Shown: positions 24,913 to 32,963 of the stretch, in pieces
Layout: every line of letters starts with the position of its first letter
Numbering within the stretch: the first letter of the stretch is position 1
Assembly (NCBI GenBank): GCA_021371995.1
Contig: JAJFVA010000012.1
Span: forward strand, 1 to 37,023
DNA from: Methanoregulaceae archaeon
Lineage (GTDB): Archaea; Halobacteriota; Methanomicrobia; Methanomicrobiales; Methanospirillaceae
DNA: 37,023 nt
Direction: 5' to 3'
Program-made: the position numbers and the translations under genes
The notes under the pieces: generated by a model
Told to the model about the DNA's origin: nothing
Database searches by the model: none
What the model saw: the letters and a program-made list of their open reading frames with translations, nothing else

Positions 24913-25797
24913 CTATTTCTCAACTACCTTCACGAGTTCTTCCATGACAGCGTCAACTCTCTTCCAGGTGGGGCTGTCCTTGCTCCTGATCACAAAGGGT
25001 TTTCCTTCGTCACCGGCCTTCCGCATTTCCGGGTCAAGCGGGATCGAGCCGAGGAAAGGAACTTTGAGTTCCTCTGCGATACGTTTTCCTCCTCCGGAGC
25101 CGAAAAGATCGATCTCTTCCCTGCAGTGCGGACAGACAAGCCCGCTCATGTTTTCGACAATTCCAAGCACGCGGATGTCAAGCCGCTCGACAAACTTCGC
25201 GGCCTTCATTGCGTCCATTGTGGCTACATCCTGTGGTGTCGTGACAATGATCGCACCGGTCACATTCGGCGCAAGCTGGATGATCGAGAGGGCTTCGTCC
25301 CCGGTCCCGGGGGGCAGGTCGACTACAAGGAAATCGAGGGGACCCCAATCGACATCAGACAGGAACTGGGAGATCGCACTCATCTTCATCGGGCCACGCC
25401 AGATGACAGGGGTACTGGTATCAGGAAGGAGGAACGCCATAGAGATGACCGCAAGGTTACCGGTCACCCTGACAGGCTCGATCTTATTCCCAAGCGTGGT
25501 GAGCTTCTGTTCCTCAATGCCGAGCATCTTCGGGACGTTCGGGCCATGGATATCGAGGTCCAGCAGACCTGTCCTGTATCCGTGTGCTGAAAGGGCAAAT
25601 GCAAGGTTCACGGAGACTGTGGACTTTCCGACACCCCCCTTGCCGCTCAGTACAAGAATCACGTGTTTTACATCGATTTTCGATTTTTCCGGGAGACCTT
25701 TTGCCTTACCCTGTGCAGTATCGCAGGTTGCTGCACTGGGGCAGCTCTCGCACTCCTTGTTGCATTCTTCTTCGTTTACCTTTTTCTTGTCCTTCAT
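24913..25797 (-). CDS. Mrp/NBP35-type P-loop ATPase, Fe-S cluster carrier
   Basis: Cytoplasmic ATPase thought to assemble and transfer 4Fe-4S clusters to apoproteins, 294 residues. The N-terminus has four Cys (C12, C16, C19, C25) in the NBP35-like pattern. The deviant Walker A GKGGVGKST at 52-60 is followed by LLDLDIHGPNVPKMLG, VVDLPPGTGDEAL, and the CPHC pair near residue 215 (MSGLVCPHC) that bridges a cluster in the dimer. GAGG precedes the ATG by about 10 bases, with a TATA-like stretch at 25823-25832. Methanogens depend on many Fe-S enzymes and this homolog class is universal in them. The downstream small gene is coupled to it. Confidence 0.94.
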   Translation of the reverse strand: MKDKKKVNEEECNKECESCPSAATCDTAQGKAKGLPEKSKIDVKHVILVLSGKGGVGKSTVSVNLAFALSAHGYRTGLLDLDIHGPNVPKMLGIEEQKLTTLGNKIEPVRVTGNLAVISMAFLLPDTSTPVIWRGPMKMSAISQFLSDVDWGPLDFLVVDLPPGTGDEALSIIQLAPNVTGAIIVTTPQDVATMDAMKAAKFVERLDIRVLGIVENMSGLVCPHCREEIDLFGSGGGKRIAEELKVPFLGSIPLDPEMRKAGDEGKPFVIRSKDSPTWKRVDAVMEELVKVVEK

Positions 25798-25822
25798 AAA
25801 AAACAGCCTCAGTATCTTCTGT

Positions 25823-25832
25823 CATATATTAT
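25823..25832 (-). promoter_or_regulatory. Candidate TATA box of the Mrp gene
   Basis: AATAATATATGA on the - strand, about 30 bases before the Mrp ATG, with GAGG between. The distance suggests a very short leader. Confidence 0.35.
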
Positions 25833-25882
25833 TGGGAAAAATGAAATAAAGAGATATACATGAGGGCAAAGAATTTCTCCCC

Positions 25883-26329
25883 CTACTTCTCAAGCTCATC
25901 CCGCTCCCTGTCAAGAACGGCATTGCAGAGCTGATCAGCCTTTGCAATAAACGGGTGAATCCTCGGAATGGAGTTAAATTCAACCTTCAGGAACCTTCCG
26001 GAAACTGATTTTGCCTCCCGGTAAAGGGGGATAAGACGGGGTGAAGCGACCCGGTATTTCCCGTTCATCTGCCGTATGACGAGTTCGCTGTCCGAAAAGA
26101 CAGAGAGCCGTGTGCCCCCCTGCCTGACCGCAGCTTTGAGACCTTCGATAAGGCCGCGATATTCAGCCTCGTTGTTCGTCCCTCTGCCGATACTTCCTGC
26201 ACGCTCTTCGATAAGATTCAGGCTCTCATCGAGCAGAAGATACGCCCACGCCGAGGGCCCGGGATTCCCCCGGGATGCCCCGTCCGTGTAGAGAAGAAGC
26301 GCCGTCTCTTCATATTCCCGTGGTCGCAT
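25883..26329 (-). CDS. rnhA: Ribonuclease HI family protein
   Basis: Cleaves RNA in RNA-DNA hybrids, 148 residues. The four acidic catalytic positions are visible: D16 in YTDGASRGNPG, E56 in TNNEAEYRGL, D80 in FSDSELVIRQMNG, and D132 in KADQLCN. The length matches the single-domain archaeal/bacterial-like RNase HI lacking the basic protrusion of E. coli. GGAG sits 5 bases before ATG 26329. No operon partner; the gene is separated from the Mrp gene by a promoter region. Archaea also use RNase HII, so this is an additional activity. Confidence 0.92.
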   Translation of the reverse strand: MRPREYEETALLLYTDGASRGNPGPSAWAYLLLDESLNLIEERAGSIGRGTNNEAEYRGLIEGLKAAVRQGGTRLSVFSDSELVIRQMNGKYRVASPRLIPLYREAKSVSGRFLKVEFNSIPRIHPFIAKADQLCNAVLDRERDELEK

Positions 26330-26463
26330 ACCTGCTCCAGAATATTCAGCTGCCAGGATATGGGTCTTTCCAATGAGTATTCAAGTCCTCTGAAATTATC
26401 CCGGTTTCATCCGGCCAGGTAAAAATCCGTCACCCATGAGTTCTATCCCGGCAGAGATCCTGC

Positions 26464-26469
26464 TTTATA
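26464..26469 (+). promoter_or_regulatory. TATA box of the PEBP-like gene, implying a leaderless transcript
   Basis: TTTATA centred at 26467 is 25 bases from ATG 26492. Archaeal transcription usually starts about 25 bases downstream of the TATA centre, so the message may begin at or next to the start codon. No ribosome binding site is visible before the ATG. Confidence 0.4.
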
Positions 26470-26491
26470 GGACCCTGCCGATATCCTTGTT

Positions 26492-26944
26492 ATGGACCCT
26501 ATTGTCGTCAGGCTCGACTTCCTGGAATTTCCCCCGACCCACACCTGTGACGGCGCTGACACCTCCCCTCGTATCAGGATCTCCGGCCTAAAGGCAGCAT
26601 CGGTTGCAGTGATGGCCGTAAACCCCTTCCAGCCGTCCTGCTGCTCCTTCTGCCCCTGGCTCATCTGGAACCTCCCTGCAAAGGATGAGATTCCTGCCGG
26701 GATTCCTCCTCATGAGGTGGTGTCAGCTCCTGTCACTGCAGTGCAGGGAAGAAACGATTTTGGGAAAATTGGGTATAAAGGCCCCTGCCCACCTCCGGGT
26801 GCCACCCATCGCTACACCTTCAAGGTATACGGTCTCGATGCTGTGCTCAGCCTTTTCCCTGGTGCGACAAAAGCTGAGCTGATCGGAGCGATGCAGGGGC
26901 ATGTGCTCCAGTACGGGGAGACTGTTGCACTGTACACGCGATAA
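26492..26944 (+). CDS. PEBP/YbhB-like protein with altered ligand pocket
   Basis: Phosphatidylethanolamine-binding-protein family (YbhB/YbcL, Raf-kinase-inhibitor-like), 150 residues, cytoplasmic. Family marks: HTCDGADTSPRIRISG (residues 17-32), WLIWNLPA near 56-63, GKIGYKGPCPPPG near 91-103, HRYTFKVYGLD and a C-terminal GHVLQYGE. The usual pocket motif DPDAPxGxFxHW is replaced by NPFQPSCCSFCPW, so the conserved Asp and His are lost and three Cys are gained. This may mean a changed ligand or a redox or metal role. No signal peptide. It stands alone, convergent with the aIF5A gene. Family call is sure; function is not known even for typical members. Confidence 0.85.
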   Translation: MDPIVVRLDFLEFPPTHTCDGADTSPRIRISGLKAASVAVMAVNPFQPSCCSFCPWLIWNLPAKDEIPAGIPPHEVVSAPVTAVQGRNDFGKIGYKGPCPPPGATHRYTFKVYGLDAVLSLFPGATKAELIGAMQGHVLQYGETVALYTR

Positions 26945-26991
26945 TTCAGGAATGAAAAGGAGAGTAATGTGCCTGAAAAAGAAAGCATCAG

Positions 26992-26997
26992 AAAAAA
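26992..26997 (-). terminator. T-tract terminator after the aIF5A gene
   Basis: Six T on the - strand about 20 bases after the aIF5A stop, with a second T-rich stretch following. No stable hairpin is needed in archaea. Confidence 0.35.
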
Positions 26998-27017
26998 TAT
27001 TGTTCCAAGTGAGTGTT

Positions 27018-27401
27018 TCAATCGAGATCGAGCTTTTTCTTCCCAAGTGACTCGATGTAGGTGATCTCTTTTCCTACCTCAACCTGCCCTGCCTTGTCAG
27101 GAGGGATCTCAATTTCGAAGTTTGTGTACTCCTTCATGTCCATAAGCGTGGCGGTCGTCCCGGCGATAGTAATCACCTGGCCGCTTTTCCGCTCCACGAT
27201 AGGAACATACGTCTTTGCGGAGACCGGCTGGACAATCGAGCGCTTGACACCATCAAAGATACCTACGGCATCGATACGTGCCTTTGCCGCGCCATGTTTC
27301 CCTGGTTTTGAGACTGAGATGCCGAGGATCTTGCATGGCTCCTCATCGATAACGACATAGCGCCCCTCCTTTAATTTTCCAACTTCTGTCTGTTCTTTCA
27401 T
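27018..27401 (-). CDS. eif5A: Translation factor aIF5A (hypusine-containing)
   Basis: Ribosome-binding factor that relieves stalling at difficult peptide bonds; 127 residues. The N-terminal SH3-like barrel carries the modification loop SKPGKHGAAK, where K35 becomes deoxyhypusine/hypusine. The C-terminal OB fold ends in EVGKEITYIESLGKKKLDLD. The frame extends to a TTG at 27404, but the ATG at 27401 with GTGA a few bases upstream is the better start. It is divergent from the IMPase gene across 83 bases that must hold both promoters; TATA-like GTATTTATTTC lies near 27456-27467 on the - strand. Confidence 0.97.
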   Translation of the reverse strand: MKEQTEVGKLKEGRYVVIDEEPCKILGISVSKPGKHGAAKARIDAVGIFDGVKRSIVQPVSAKTYVPIVERKSGQVITIAGTTATLMDMKEYTNFEIEIPPDKAGQVEVGKEITYIESLGKKKLDLD

Positions 27402-27484
27402 CAATTCACACTCGCTTGAGCGTATGCGCTACTTAATTTATCTATACATGATGAAATAAATACACCCTAAAGAACCCTGATTCC

Positions 27485-28261
27485 ATGGACTTCCAGGCTG
27501 TATGTGAACTTATCGCCAGTGCTGTTGCCGATGCGATCGGCCCTCTGATCGGTACCCAAGATGCCGGCAGGAACATCAGGATGGGAGCAGACGGAACTCC
27601 TACGAAATATATCGATCTTGTTGCCGAAGAGTGCATCCTTGAGCACCTGGTCAGGTACCCCCTCTGCAGGACCCTGATTTCAGAGGAGGCGGGGAAAGTT
27701 GCCATGGAGGGGGAAGACGGGACGATCTTCCTTGATCCTGTCGACGGGACCTATAACGCGATAGCCGGAATCCCTTTTTATGCCCTCTCAATTGCATACG
27801 CTGAAAAAGGAATCGTAAAAGAGGCATTTGTCCGGAACCTGGCAGGGACAGAGACGTTCACCGCGAAGGCTGGAAAGGGGGCATTTCTTGATGGAAAACC
27901 GGTTTTTGTCTCAAAGATCTCCTCCCTTGACGAGAGCGCGCTCTCGGTGTATGGCAGAAAATTCAATCCCGGCAGGGCAATGCAGCTCGGCCAGAAAATC
28001 CGCAGGTGGCGGCTCCTCGGGGCATCCGCGCTTGAGCTCTCATATGTCGGGTGCGGCAGGATCGACGGATTCATTGACCTTCGCGGGACACTCAGAGTAA
28101 CCGATGCAGCCGCCGGGATGCTGATATGCACCGAGGCCGGAGGAAGAGTGAGTGATCTCGATGGAAAACCTCTCAGGTTTCCCGATGAGGTTACCATCGG
28201 ACGGTGTATGGTTGCAACAAACGGCGTAATGCACCGGAAAGTAATCGAATACCTGCGGTGA
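27485..28261 (+). CDS. Inositol monophosphatase-family phosphatase (FBPase/IMPase, possible NADP phosphatase)
   Basis: Mg-dependent sugar phosphatase of 258 residues; archaeal members dephosphorylate inositol 1-phosphate, fructose 1,6-bisphosphate or NADP. Metal motifs: ISEEAG (65-70), LDPVDGTYN (83-91), and RVTDAAAG near 203-210 with the third Asp. NAD kinase follows 4 bases downstream. In Methanocaldococcus jannaschii an IMPase-like NADP phosphatase is fused to NAD kinase, so here the same pair may occur as separate genes. ATG 27485 has no clear ribosome binding site; a TATA-like CTTAATTTATC lies at about 27432-27442. Confidence 0.9.
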   Translation: MDFQAVCELIASAVADAIGPLIGTQDAGRNIRMGADGTPTKYIDLVAEECILEHLVRYPLCRTLISEEAGKVAMEGEDGTIFLDPVDGTYNAIAGIPFYALSIAYAEKGIVKEAFVRNLAGTETFTAKAGKGAFLDGKPVFVSKISSLDESALSVYGRKFNPGRAMQLGQKIRRWRLLGASALELSYVGCGRIDGFIDLRGTLRVTDAAAGMLICTEAGGRVSDLDGKPLRFPDEVTIGRCMVATNGVMHRKVIEYLR

Positions 28262-28265
28262 TTTC

Positions 28266-29078
28266 ATGAAGTGCATGATGGTGTCCCGGATCGATGACAA
28301 AAAAGCCCTCCTCTACACGGCTTCACTCGGTGATGCTCTTAAAAAATCAGGGAACGAAGTCCTGTTCGAAACAGAGACTGCCCATGCACTCCAGCGCCCG
28401 GGTTCCACATTCACCGAAGCACGCCCGGATATTGCCATTATCATCGGGGGTGACGGAACAATCCTCCGCACCGTGCAGAATATGGCTCTGCAGGTCCCAG
28501 TCATCGGGATTAACTGGGGGGAGGTCGGGTTCCTCACCGACCTTGAGCCGGAAGAGGCTGAGGATGTTCTTACCACCATCTCAGACGGATTTTTAGTGGA
28601 GCCGAGAATGCGGCTTTCCTTCTTTGTCGGAGACAGCTATATCGGGGATGCCCTCAATGAAGTCCTGATCGTCACCAGCCGGCCGGCCAAGATGCTCAAA
28701 TTCGGGGTGATCGTTGACGGAATCCTCTCGGAACGGTTCAGGTCAGACGGTCTTCTTGTCAGCACCCCAACCGGTTCCACCGCATATGCGATGAGTGCCG
28801 GGGGTCCGATCATCGATCCCCGAATCGAGGGAGCGCTCCTTGTTCCTCTTGCACCGTACATGCTCTCATCACGACCTCACTTCATCAGTAGCGACCGCTC
28901 CCTTGAGATCAGGCTCGAGAGCGCAAAACCCGCCAGCCTCGTTATTGACGGGCAGAAGAGTATGGACCTTGGGTGCGAAGCCAGCATCACGGTAAAAAAA
29001 TCTGAAATTCCTGCCCTTTTTGTCGACGTGGGAAGGAACTTTTTTGAGAAGGTTGACCAGAAGCTTCGCCGGCTCTAA
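28266..29078 (+). CDS. nadK: NAD kinase
   Basis: Phosphorylates NAD to NADP, 270 residues. The ATP/polyphosphate loop GGDGT is at 61-65, followed by [46 protein letters not shown] and VIDGQKS, all characteristic of the family. It begins 4 bases after the IMPase-family gene and is certainly in one transcript with it. Together they could set the NAD/NADP balance if the upstream enzyme acts on NADP(H). Confidence 0.95.
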   Translation: MKCMMVSRIDDKKALLYTASLGDALKKSGNEVLFETETAHALQRPGSTFTEARPDIAIIIGGDGTILRTVQNMALQVPVIGINWGEVGFLTDLEPEEAEDVLTTISDGFLVEPRMRLSFFVGDSYIGDALNEVLIVTSRPAKMLKFGVIVDGILSERFRSDGLLVSTPTGSTAYAMSAGGPIIDPRIEGALLVPLAPYMLSSRPHFISSDRSLEIRLESAKPASLVIDGQKSMDLGCEASITVKKSEIPALFVDVGRNFFEKVDQKLRRL

Positions 29079-29092
29079 GGTCACTTTCCACA

Positions 29093-29100
29093 TTTTTATC
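29093..29100 (+). promoter_or_regulatory. Candidate TATA box of the DUF169 gene
   Basis: TTTTTATC about 45 bases before ATG 29144, with GGAG at 29132-29135 between them. This predicts a leader of about 22 bases. Confidence 0.4.
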
Positions 29101-29143
29101 AGCTCATACTGCGAGCATACGGTATCACGATGGAGAATGTTCT

Positions 29144-29845
29144 ATGCAGATCACTGAGTATCCCAAAGCTTCAGAAGCCCTGAAAAAGGCGCTCGGCCTG
29201 ACCACGTCACCGGTCGCGATTCGCCTTGTACACAGCAAGGATGAGATCCCTTCCGGTACAGAAAAACTGGATAAGACGGTGAGGCACTGTTACATGGTCT
29301 CCCTTGCCCGCAAGGAAGGAAAGGTGTTCTATTCGACCGCTGACAACCATGAATGCGTGGGTGGCGCCTGGTCTCTCGGGCTTCGCGAGATCTCGGAAAG
29401 CCTGAAGACAGGAGACTTTTACTTCAAACTGGGAAAATTTGAAACCCCTGCGGCCTGCAAGCGGACGATCGACCAGATCCCGCACCTTGAATCAGGGGCT
29501 ACGTTTGCAACCCTGTATGCGCCCCTTGAAAAGGCGCAGTTTATTCCGCACGTCATTCTTATCGTTGCACAGCCCCGGATTATGCTCAAGCTTGCCCAGG
29601 CAAACCTGTACCAGTTGGGGGGGAGGTTGCACTCACAGTTTTCCGGTATCCAGTCAATTTGTGCAGATACGACCGCCCAGACCTATCTCACCGGTTCGGT
29701 CAACTTCTCGCTCGGATGCGACGGCTCACGGAAATTTTCCGGGATCGAGGATGGCGAGATGGTCATGGGGTTCCCTGCCGAGATACTCCCCCGGATGGTG
29801 CATGCCGTTGAAATCGTCACTGCCGCACCCGGATCAAAAAAATAA
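29144..29845 (+). CDS. DUF169 family protein
   Basis: Uncharacterised cytoplasmic protein of 233 residues belonging to DUF169, a family frequent in methanogens and other anaerobes. Recognisable: SPVAIRLVHSKDEIP, RHCYMVSLARKEGKVFYSTADNHECVGGAWSLGL, SIQSICADTTAQTYLTGSVNFSLGCDGSRKF (with Cys at both ends) and MVMGFPAEILPRMV. Conserved Cys and His in the middle suggest cofactor or metal binding, but no activity is established. GGAG is 8 bases before the ATG. Convergent with the PP2C gene, 12 bases apart. Confidence 0.85.
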   Translation: MQITEYPKASEALKKALGLTTSPVAIRLVHSKDEIPSGTEKLDKTVRHCYMVSLARKEGKVFYSTADNHECVGGAWSLGLREISESLKTGDFYFKLGKFETPAACKRTIDQIPHLESGATFATLYAPLEKAQFIPHVILIVAQPRIMLKLAQANLYQLGGRLHSQFSGIQSICADTTAQTYLTGSVNFSLGCDGSRKFSGIEDGEMVMGFPAEILPRMVHAVEIVTAAPGSKK

Positions 29846-29857
29846 CCTTCCCTCTTT

Positions 29858-30622
29858 TTACCGGTTGTTCCTTCCGGCCCATTCTGCGACGACGACCGTG
29901 ATATTGTCCCGGCTCCTCTCCCGTGCCTTCTCAACAAGCGTACCGCAGATCCCGGGTATCCCCATGCCACGCATGATGGCAAGGATATCCGGCTCGCACA
30001 TACCGTCCACCAGGCCGTCCGTGCAGAGAAGCAGTCGCGATTCCCCGAGATTGCAGGTAAAAATGTCCGGCTGATCCCCCCTTCTCCCGATGATGCGGGT
30101 GACAATATGCTTCATGGGATGGCGTTCTGCCTCGGCAGGTGTGAGAACGCCCTCTTCGACAAGCTCCTGGACACGGGAATGATCCCGGGTGATCCGATGC
30201 ATCCGCTGGGCCACAAGGTACGCCCGCGAATCTCCTATGCTCCCGATAATGCATTCATCCGATTCAGTGACCATTGCCGCAACCAGTGTGGTCCCAAGCC
30301 CCTGACATTTCTCGTCATGTTCACCGGTTGCAATGACTACGTTGTTGGCCTCCATGAATCCAAACTCCATCAGCCTTCTCATCTGATCAGTACCGAGATC
30401 CTGCAGAAGGGGAAGCTGATCGCCGGTCACCTTCATGATGGTATCCACGGCAAGAGCGCTTGCCACCTCGCCGGCCGGGTGGCCCCCCAGCCCGTCGGCA
30501 ACAGCGAGCAGGGTTACCGTGCCAAGCGGGTGATCATACCACCGTACACCGCACGCATCCTCATTTCCTATCCGTATCCCGGCATCGGACCGACTACAGA
30601 TACGAAGGGTGCTTTTTTCCAT
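29858..30622 (-). CDS. PP2C-family Ser/Thr protein phosphatase
   Basis: Mg/Mn-dependent phosphatase (PPM/Stp type), 254 residues, cytoplasmic. Motifs: SDAGIRIGNEDA, the metal motif VADGLGGHPAGEVAS, GLGTTLVAAMV, CIIGSIGDSRAYL, ITRDHS, LLLCTDGL and RDNITVVVAEW, so all metal Asp are present. No membrane segment and no adjacent kinase or FHA gene, unlike many bacterial Stp loci, so its partners are unknown. It is transcribed on the same strand as the downstream-lying tRNA methyltransferase gene but separated from it by about 160 bases. Confidence 0.93.
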   Translation of the reverse strand: MEKSTLRICSRSDAGIRIGNEDACGVRWYDHPLGTVTLLAVADGLGGHPAGEVASALAVDTIMKVTGDQLPLLQDLGTDQMRRLMEFGFMEANNVVIATGEHDEKCQGLGTTLVAAMVTESDECIIGSIGDSRAYLVAQRMHRITRDHSRVQELVEEGVLTPAEAERHPMKHIVTRIIGRRGDQPDIFTCNLGESRLLLCTDGLVDGMCEPDILAIMRGMGIPGICGTLVEKARERSRDNITVVVAEWAGRNNR

Positions 30623-30780
30623 AAGATGTCTCTTTCCGGCAGTATCTTTTTATTATGAAAACGTCTTCGTCATTTCCATGATGGCATACAGGGAGCGTTT
30701 AACCGGTTTCATGTAGTTATTAAAAGATCTTATCCGGCCCCGGATTTATCTTTTATCGGGAAACGGAATCCCTGACCCTC

Positions 30781-31737
30781 TCATCGTTCAAGGACCATGA
30801 TTCTTCTCGTGAGGCTTTTATGGACCCGCTGGGTATAGCATGCCCGGACCGACATCACCAGAGCGGCTTCGGATGAGATATCCCGGTGCGTGACCACCAC
30901 CGCCCTTTTTCCAGGCGCGAGAACCCGTCTGATCTCGGAAAGGGCATCACGATACAACCCTTCGAGGCTTCCCGCAATAATCGAGACCGACTGTCCGTAC
31001 GGGAGATCCGTGACCACGGCATCAAAACTCGCATCCCTGTATGGCAGGCAGGCAGTATCAGCACGCACGAATGCTGCTCCAGGCACATTTTTCCGGCTGC
31101 CGGAAACCATGAAAGGATCAATATCACTCCCCAGAGCTCCGGCTCCGACCAGTGATGCCTCAAGGACAATCCCCCCGGTTCCACAGAAGGGATCGAGCAG
31201 CCTCTCTCCTGGAGAGACCAGCGAGATATTTACAAGCGCCCTCGCCATCCGGGGCATCATCACCCCCGGGTGGAAGAACGCCCTGGAGCCCGGTCTCCTC
31301 TGGTCATAGGCTGACCGGTCAATATGCCGTATCACCCTCCCAAAATAGCAACGGTCTCCGGACAGGATTGCCCGGTACTCGCAGGAAGGATGTAAAAGAC
31401 TGACCTCTCCCCGGATAATCGACCCGATCGTTCTTTCGAGATCAGGAACGGTCACATCCATGGCAGATCCTGCAATCTTCTTTACCCGCGCAGCAAAGGG
31501 AGCCTCTGCCGTAATCCCAAGATCCCGCACCATCTCATAAAAGGATTTGAAATCTGCAGCAGATTCACCGAGATATTCAAGAACGGTATGGGCCAGCGCA
31601 AGCCTCCCGGCAGTCCGGGAAGACTGGCACTCTACTACTGCAACCTGGGGCCGGAAGTCAGTGATTGTGCCAATCATTTCAAGCTCTGCAAAGGGAAGAT
31701 CCGGGTGCTCTCCTGAGAGCTCTACAATCAGTTTCAC
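30781..31737 (-). CDS. tRNA (guanine-10-N2)-methyltransferase, Trm-G10 type
   Basis: Probable dimethylation of G10 in tRNA. An N-terminal THUMP-like region (about 1-150, including FAARVKKIAGS) is followed by RAFFHPGVMMPRMARALVNIS and a Rossmann methyltransferase domain with motif I DPFCGTGGIVLEA and the catalytic motif IV TDLPYG, which favours amino-nitrogen methylation. The frame is open to GTG 31779, preceded by AGGT. I chose GTG 31737 because the protein then begins KLIVELSGEHPDLP, where family members usually begin; the longer start adds 14 residues. It follows dnaJ on the same strand and may be read from the chaperone operon. Confidence 0.86.
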   Translation of the reverse strand: MKLIVELSGEHPDLPFAELEMIGTITDFRPQVAVVECQSSRTAGRLALAHTVLEYLGESAADFKSFYEMVRDLGITAEAPFAARVKKIAGSAMDVTVPDLERTIGSIIRGEVSLLHPSCEYRAILSGDRCYFGRVIRHIDRSAYDQRRPGSRAFFHPGVMMPRMARALVNISLVSPGERLLDPFCGTGGIVLEASLVGAGALGSDIDPFMVSGSRKNVPGAAFVRADTACLPYRDASFDAVVTDLPYGQSVSIIAGSLEGLYRDALSEIRRVLAPGKRAVVVTHRDISSEAALVMSVRACYTQRVHKSLTRRIMVLER

Positions 31738-31837
31738 GTCCCAGTACAGTGGCAATCCGTGCGAATAAACCTGTGCCACCGGATACCTGGCATGGATCAG
31801 GAAAAGAGCGGATCACAGGCAGGCACGGACCAGGAAA

Positions 31838-32959
31838 TTATCCTTTCCCCATGAATCCTGAAAAAAACCCTTTTTTCTGACCGGTCCTGGAACCTTCCAT
31901 CTCGAGGATCTTTTCGTAGAGATCCTTCACTTCAGGGGTAATCTGCCTCGGGATCCGGACCTTCACGCGGACCAGAAGATCGCCTGGCCTGCCACGCCGG
32001 CGCACCCCTTCACCAGGGATTTTGAGGGCAGTATCATGCTGGATTCCTGAAGGGATGGTCAGAACCACCTTCTTCTTCTCGAGAGTCTCAATCTCAATTT
32101 CAGATCCCATCACAGCCTGGGCTGGTGTGATTTCTGCAACGGTCTCGAGATTGTCACCATGGCGTGCAAACCGGTCATGCGGCCTTACCGAGACTTCAAT
32201 GAAGAGGTCCCCATTCGGGGCACCGATATCTCCCGCTTCACCGTATCCTTCAAGCCGGAGGCGCATCCCGGTGTCGATGCCGGCAGGGATCCTGACGGTG
32301 ACCTTTCGCTTCACCTGGGAAATCCCGGCACCCCGGCAGTCGGGACAGCGGGTCTCGGGAATCTTTCCAAGTCCCCTGCATTCGGGGCAGGTGGTCATCC
32401 TGACAAACTGGCCAAAAACGCTCTGGCTCATCTGCCGGAGCTGCCCGCTCCCTCCGCAGCGGGGACAGGAAACCCGTTTTTTTGTGCTGCTCCCCGTCCC
32501 CTCGCATGTCTGGCATGGTTCAGAATGAGAGACCTCAATCTCCCGCTCAGATCCAAAGACAGCATCCTCAAGGGTGATCCAGAGGTTCATCAGCAGATCT
32601 GAGCCGGGACGGGGCCCTGCCTGCCTCTGCCCTCCGAATCCTCCTCCGAAGAAGTCAAAGATATCGCCAAACCCGGAAAAATCGGCTGAGAACCCCCCGT
32701 ATCCCCCACCTCCGGAATAAGAGCCCTTCGAAGCACTGGTGTAACTTTCATGCCCAAGATGGTCATACTGCGCCCGTTTCTGGGCATCCGAAAGGATGCT
32801 GTATGCCTCGTTGATATTCTTGAACCGCTCTTCTGCCCCTGCTTCCTTGCAGACATCGGGGTGATACTTCCGGGCAAGATTACGGTACGCTTTTTTTATC
32901 TCCTTCTCATCAGCGGTTCTCGGAATACCCAGGATCTCGTAATAATCCCCCGCTGCCAT
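31838..32959 (-). CDS. dnaJ: Chaperone DnaJ (Hsp40)
   Basis: Co-chaperone that stimulates DnaK ATPase and binds unfolded protein, 373 residues. J domain at 1-70 with the HPD motif in [12 protein letters not shown], a Gly/Phe-rich linker ([19 protein letters not shown]), four CxxCxGxG zinc repeats ([32 protein letters not shown]), and the two C-terminal beta-sandwich domains. It starts 4 bases after the dnaK stop. Full-length type I DnaJ. Confidence 0.97.
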   Translation of the reverse strand: MAAGDYYEILGIPRTADEKEIKKAYRNLARKYHPDVCKEAGAEERFKNINEAYSILSDAQKRAQYDHLGHESYTSASKGSYSGGGGYGGFSADFSGFGDIFDFFGGGFGGQRQAGPRPGSDLLMNLWITLEDAVFGSEREIEVSHSEPCQTCEGTGSSTKKRVSCPRCGGSGQLRQMSQSVFGQFVRMTTCPECRGLGKIPETRCPDCRGAGISQVKRKVTVRIPAGIDTGMRLRLEGYGEAGDIGAPNGDLFIEVSVRPHDRFARHGDNLETVAEITPAQAVMGSEIEIETLEKKKVVLTIPSGIQHDTALKIPGEGVRRRGRPGDLLVRVKVRIPRQITPEVKDLYEKILEMEGSRTGQKKGFFSGFMGKG

Positions 32960-32963
32960 GGAC

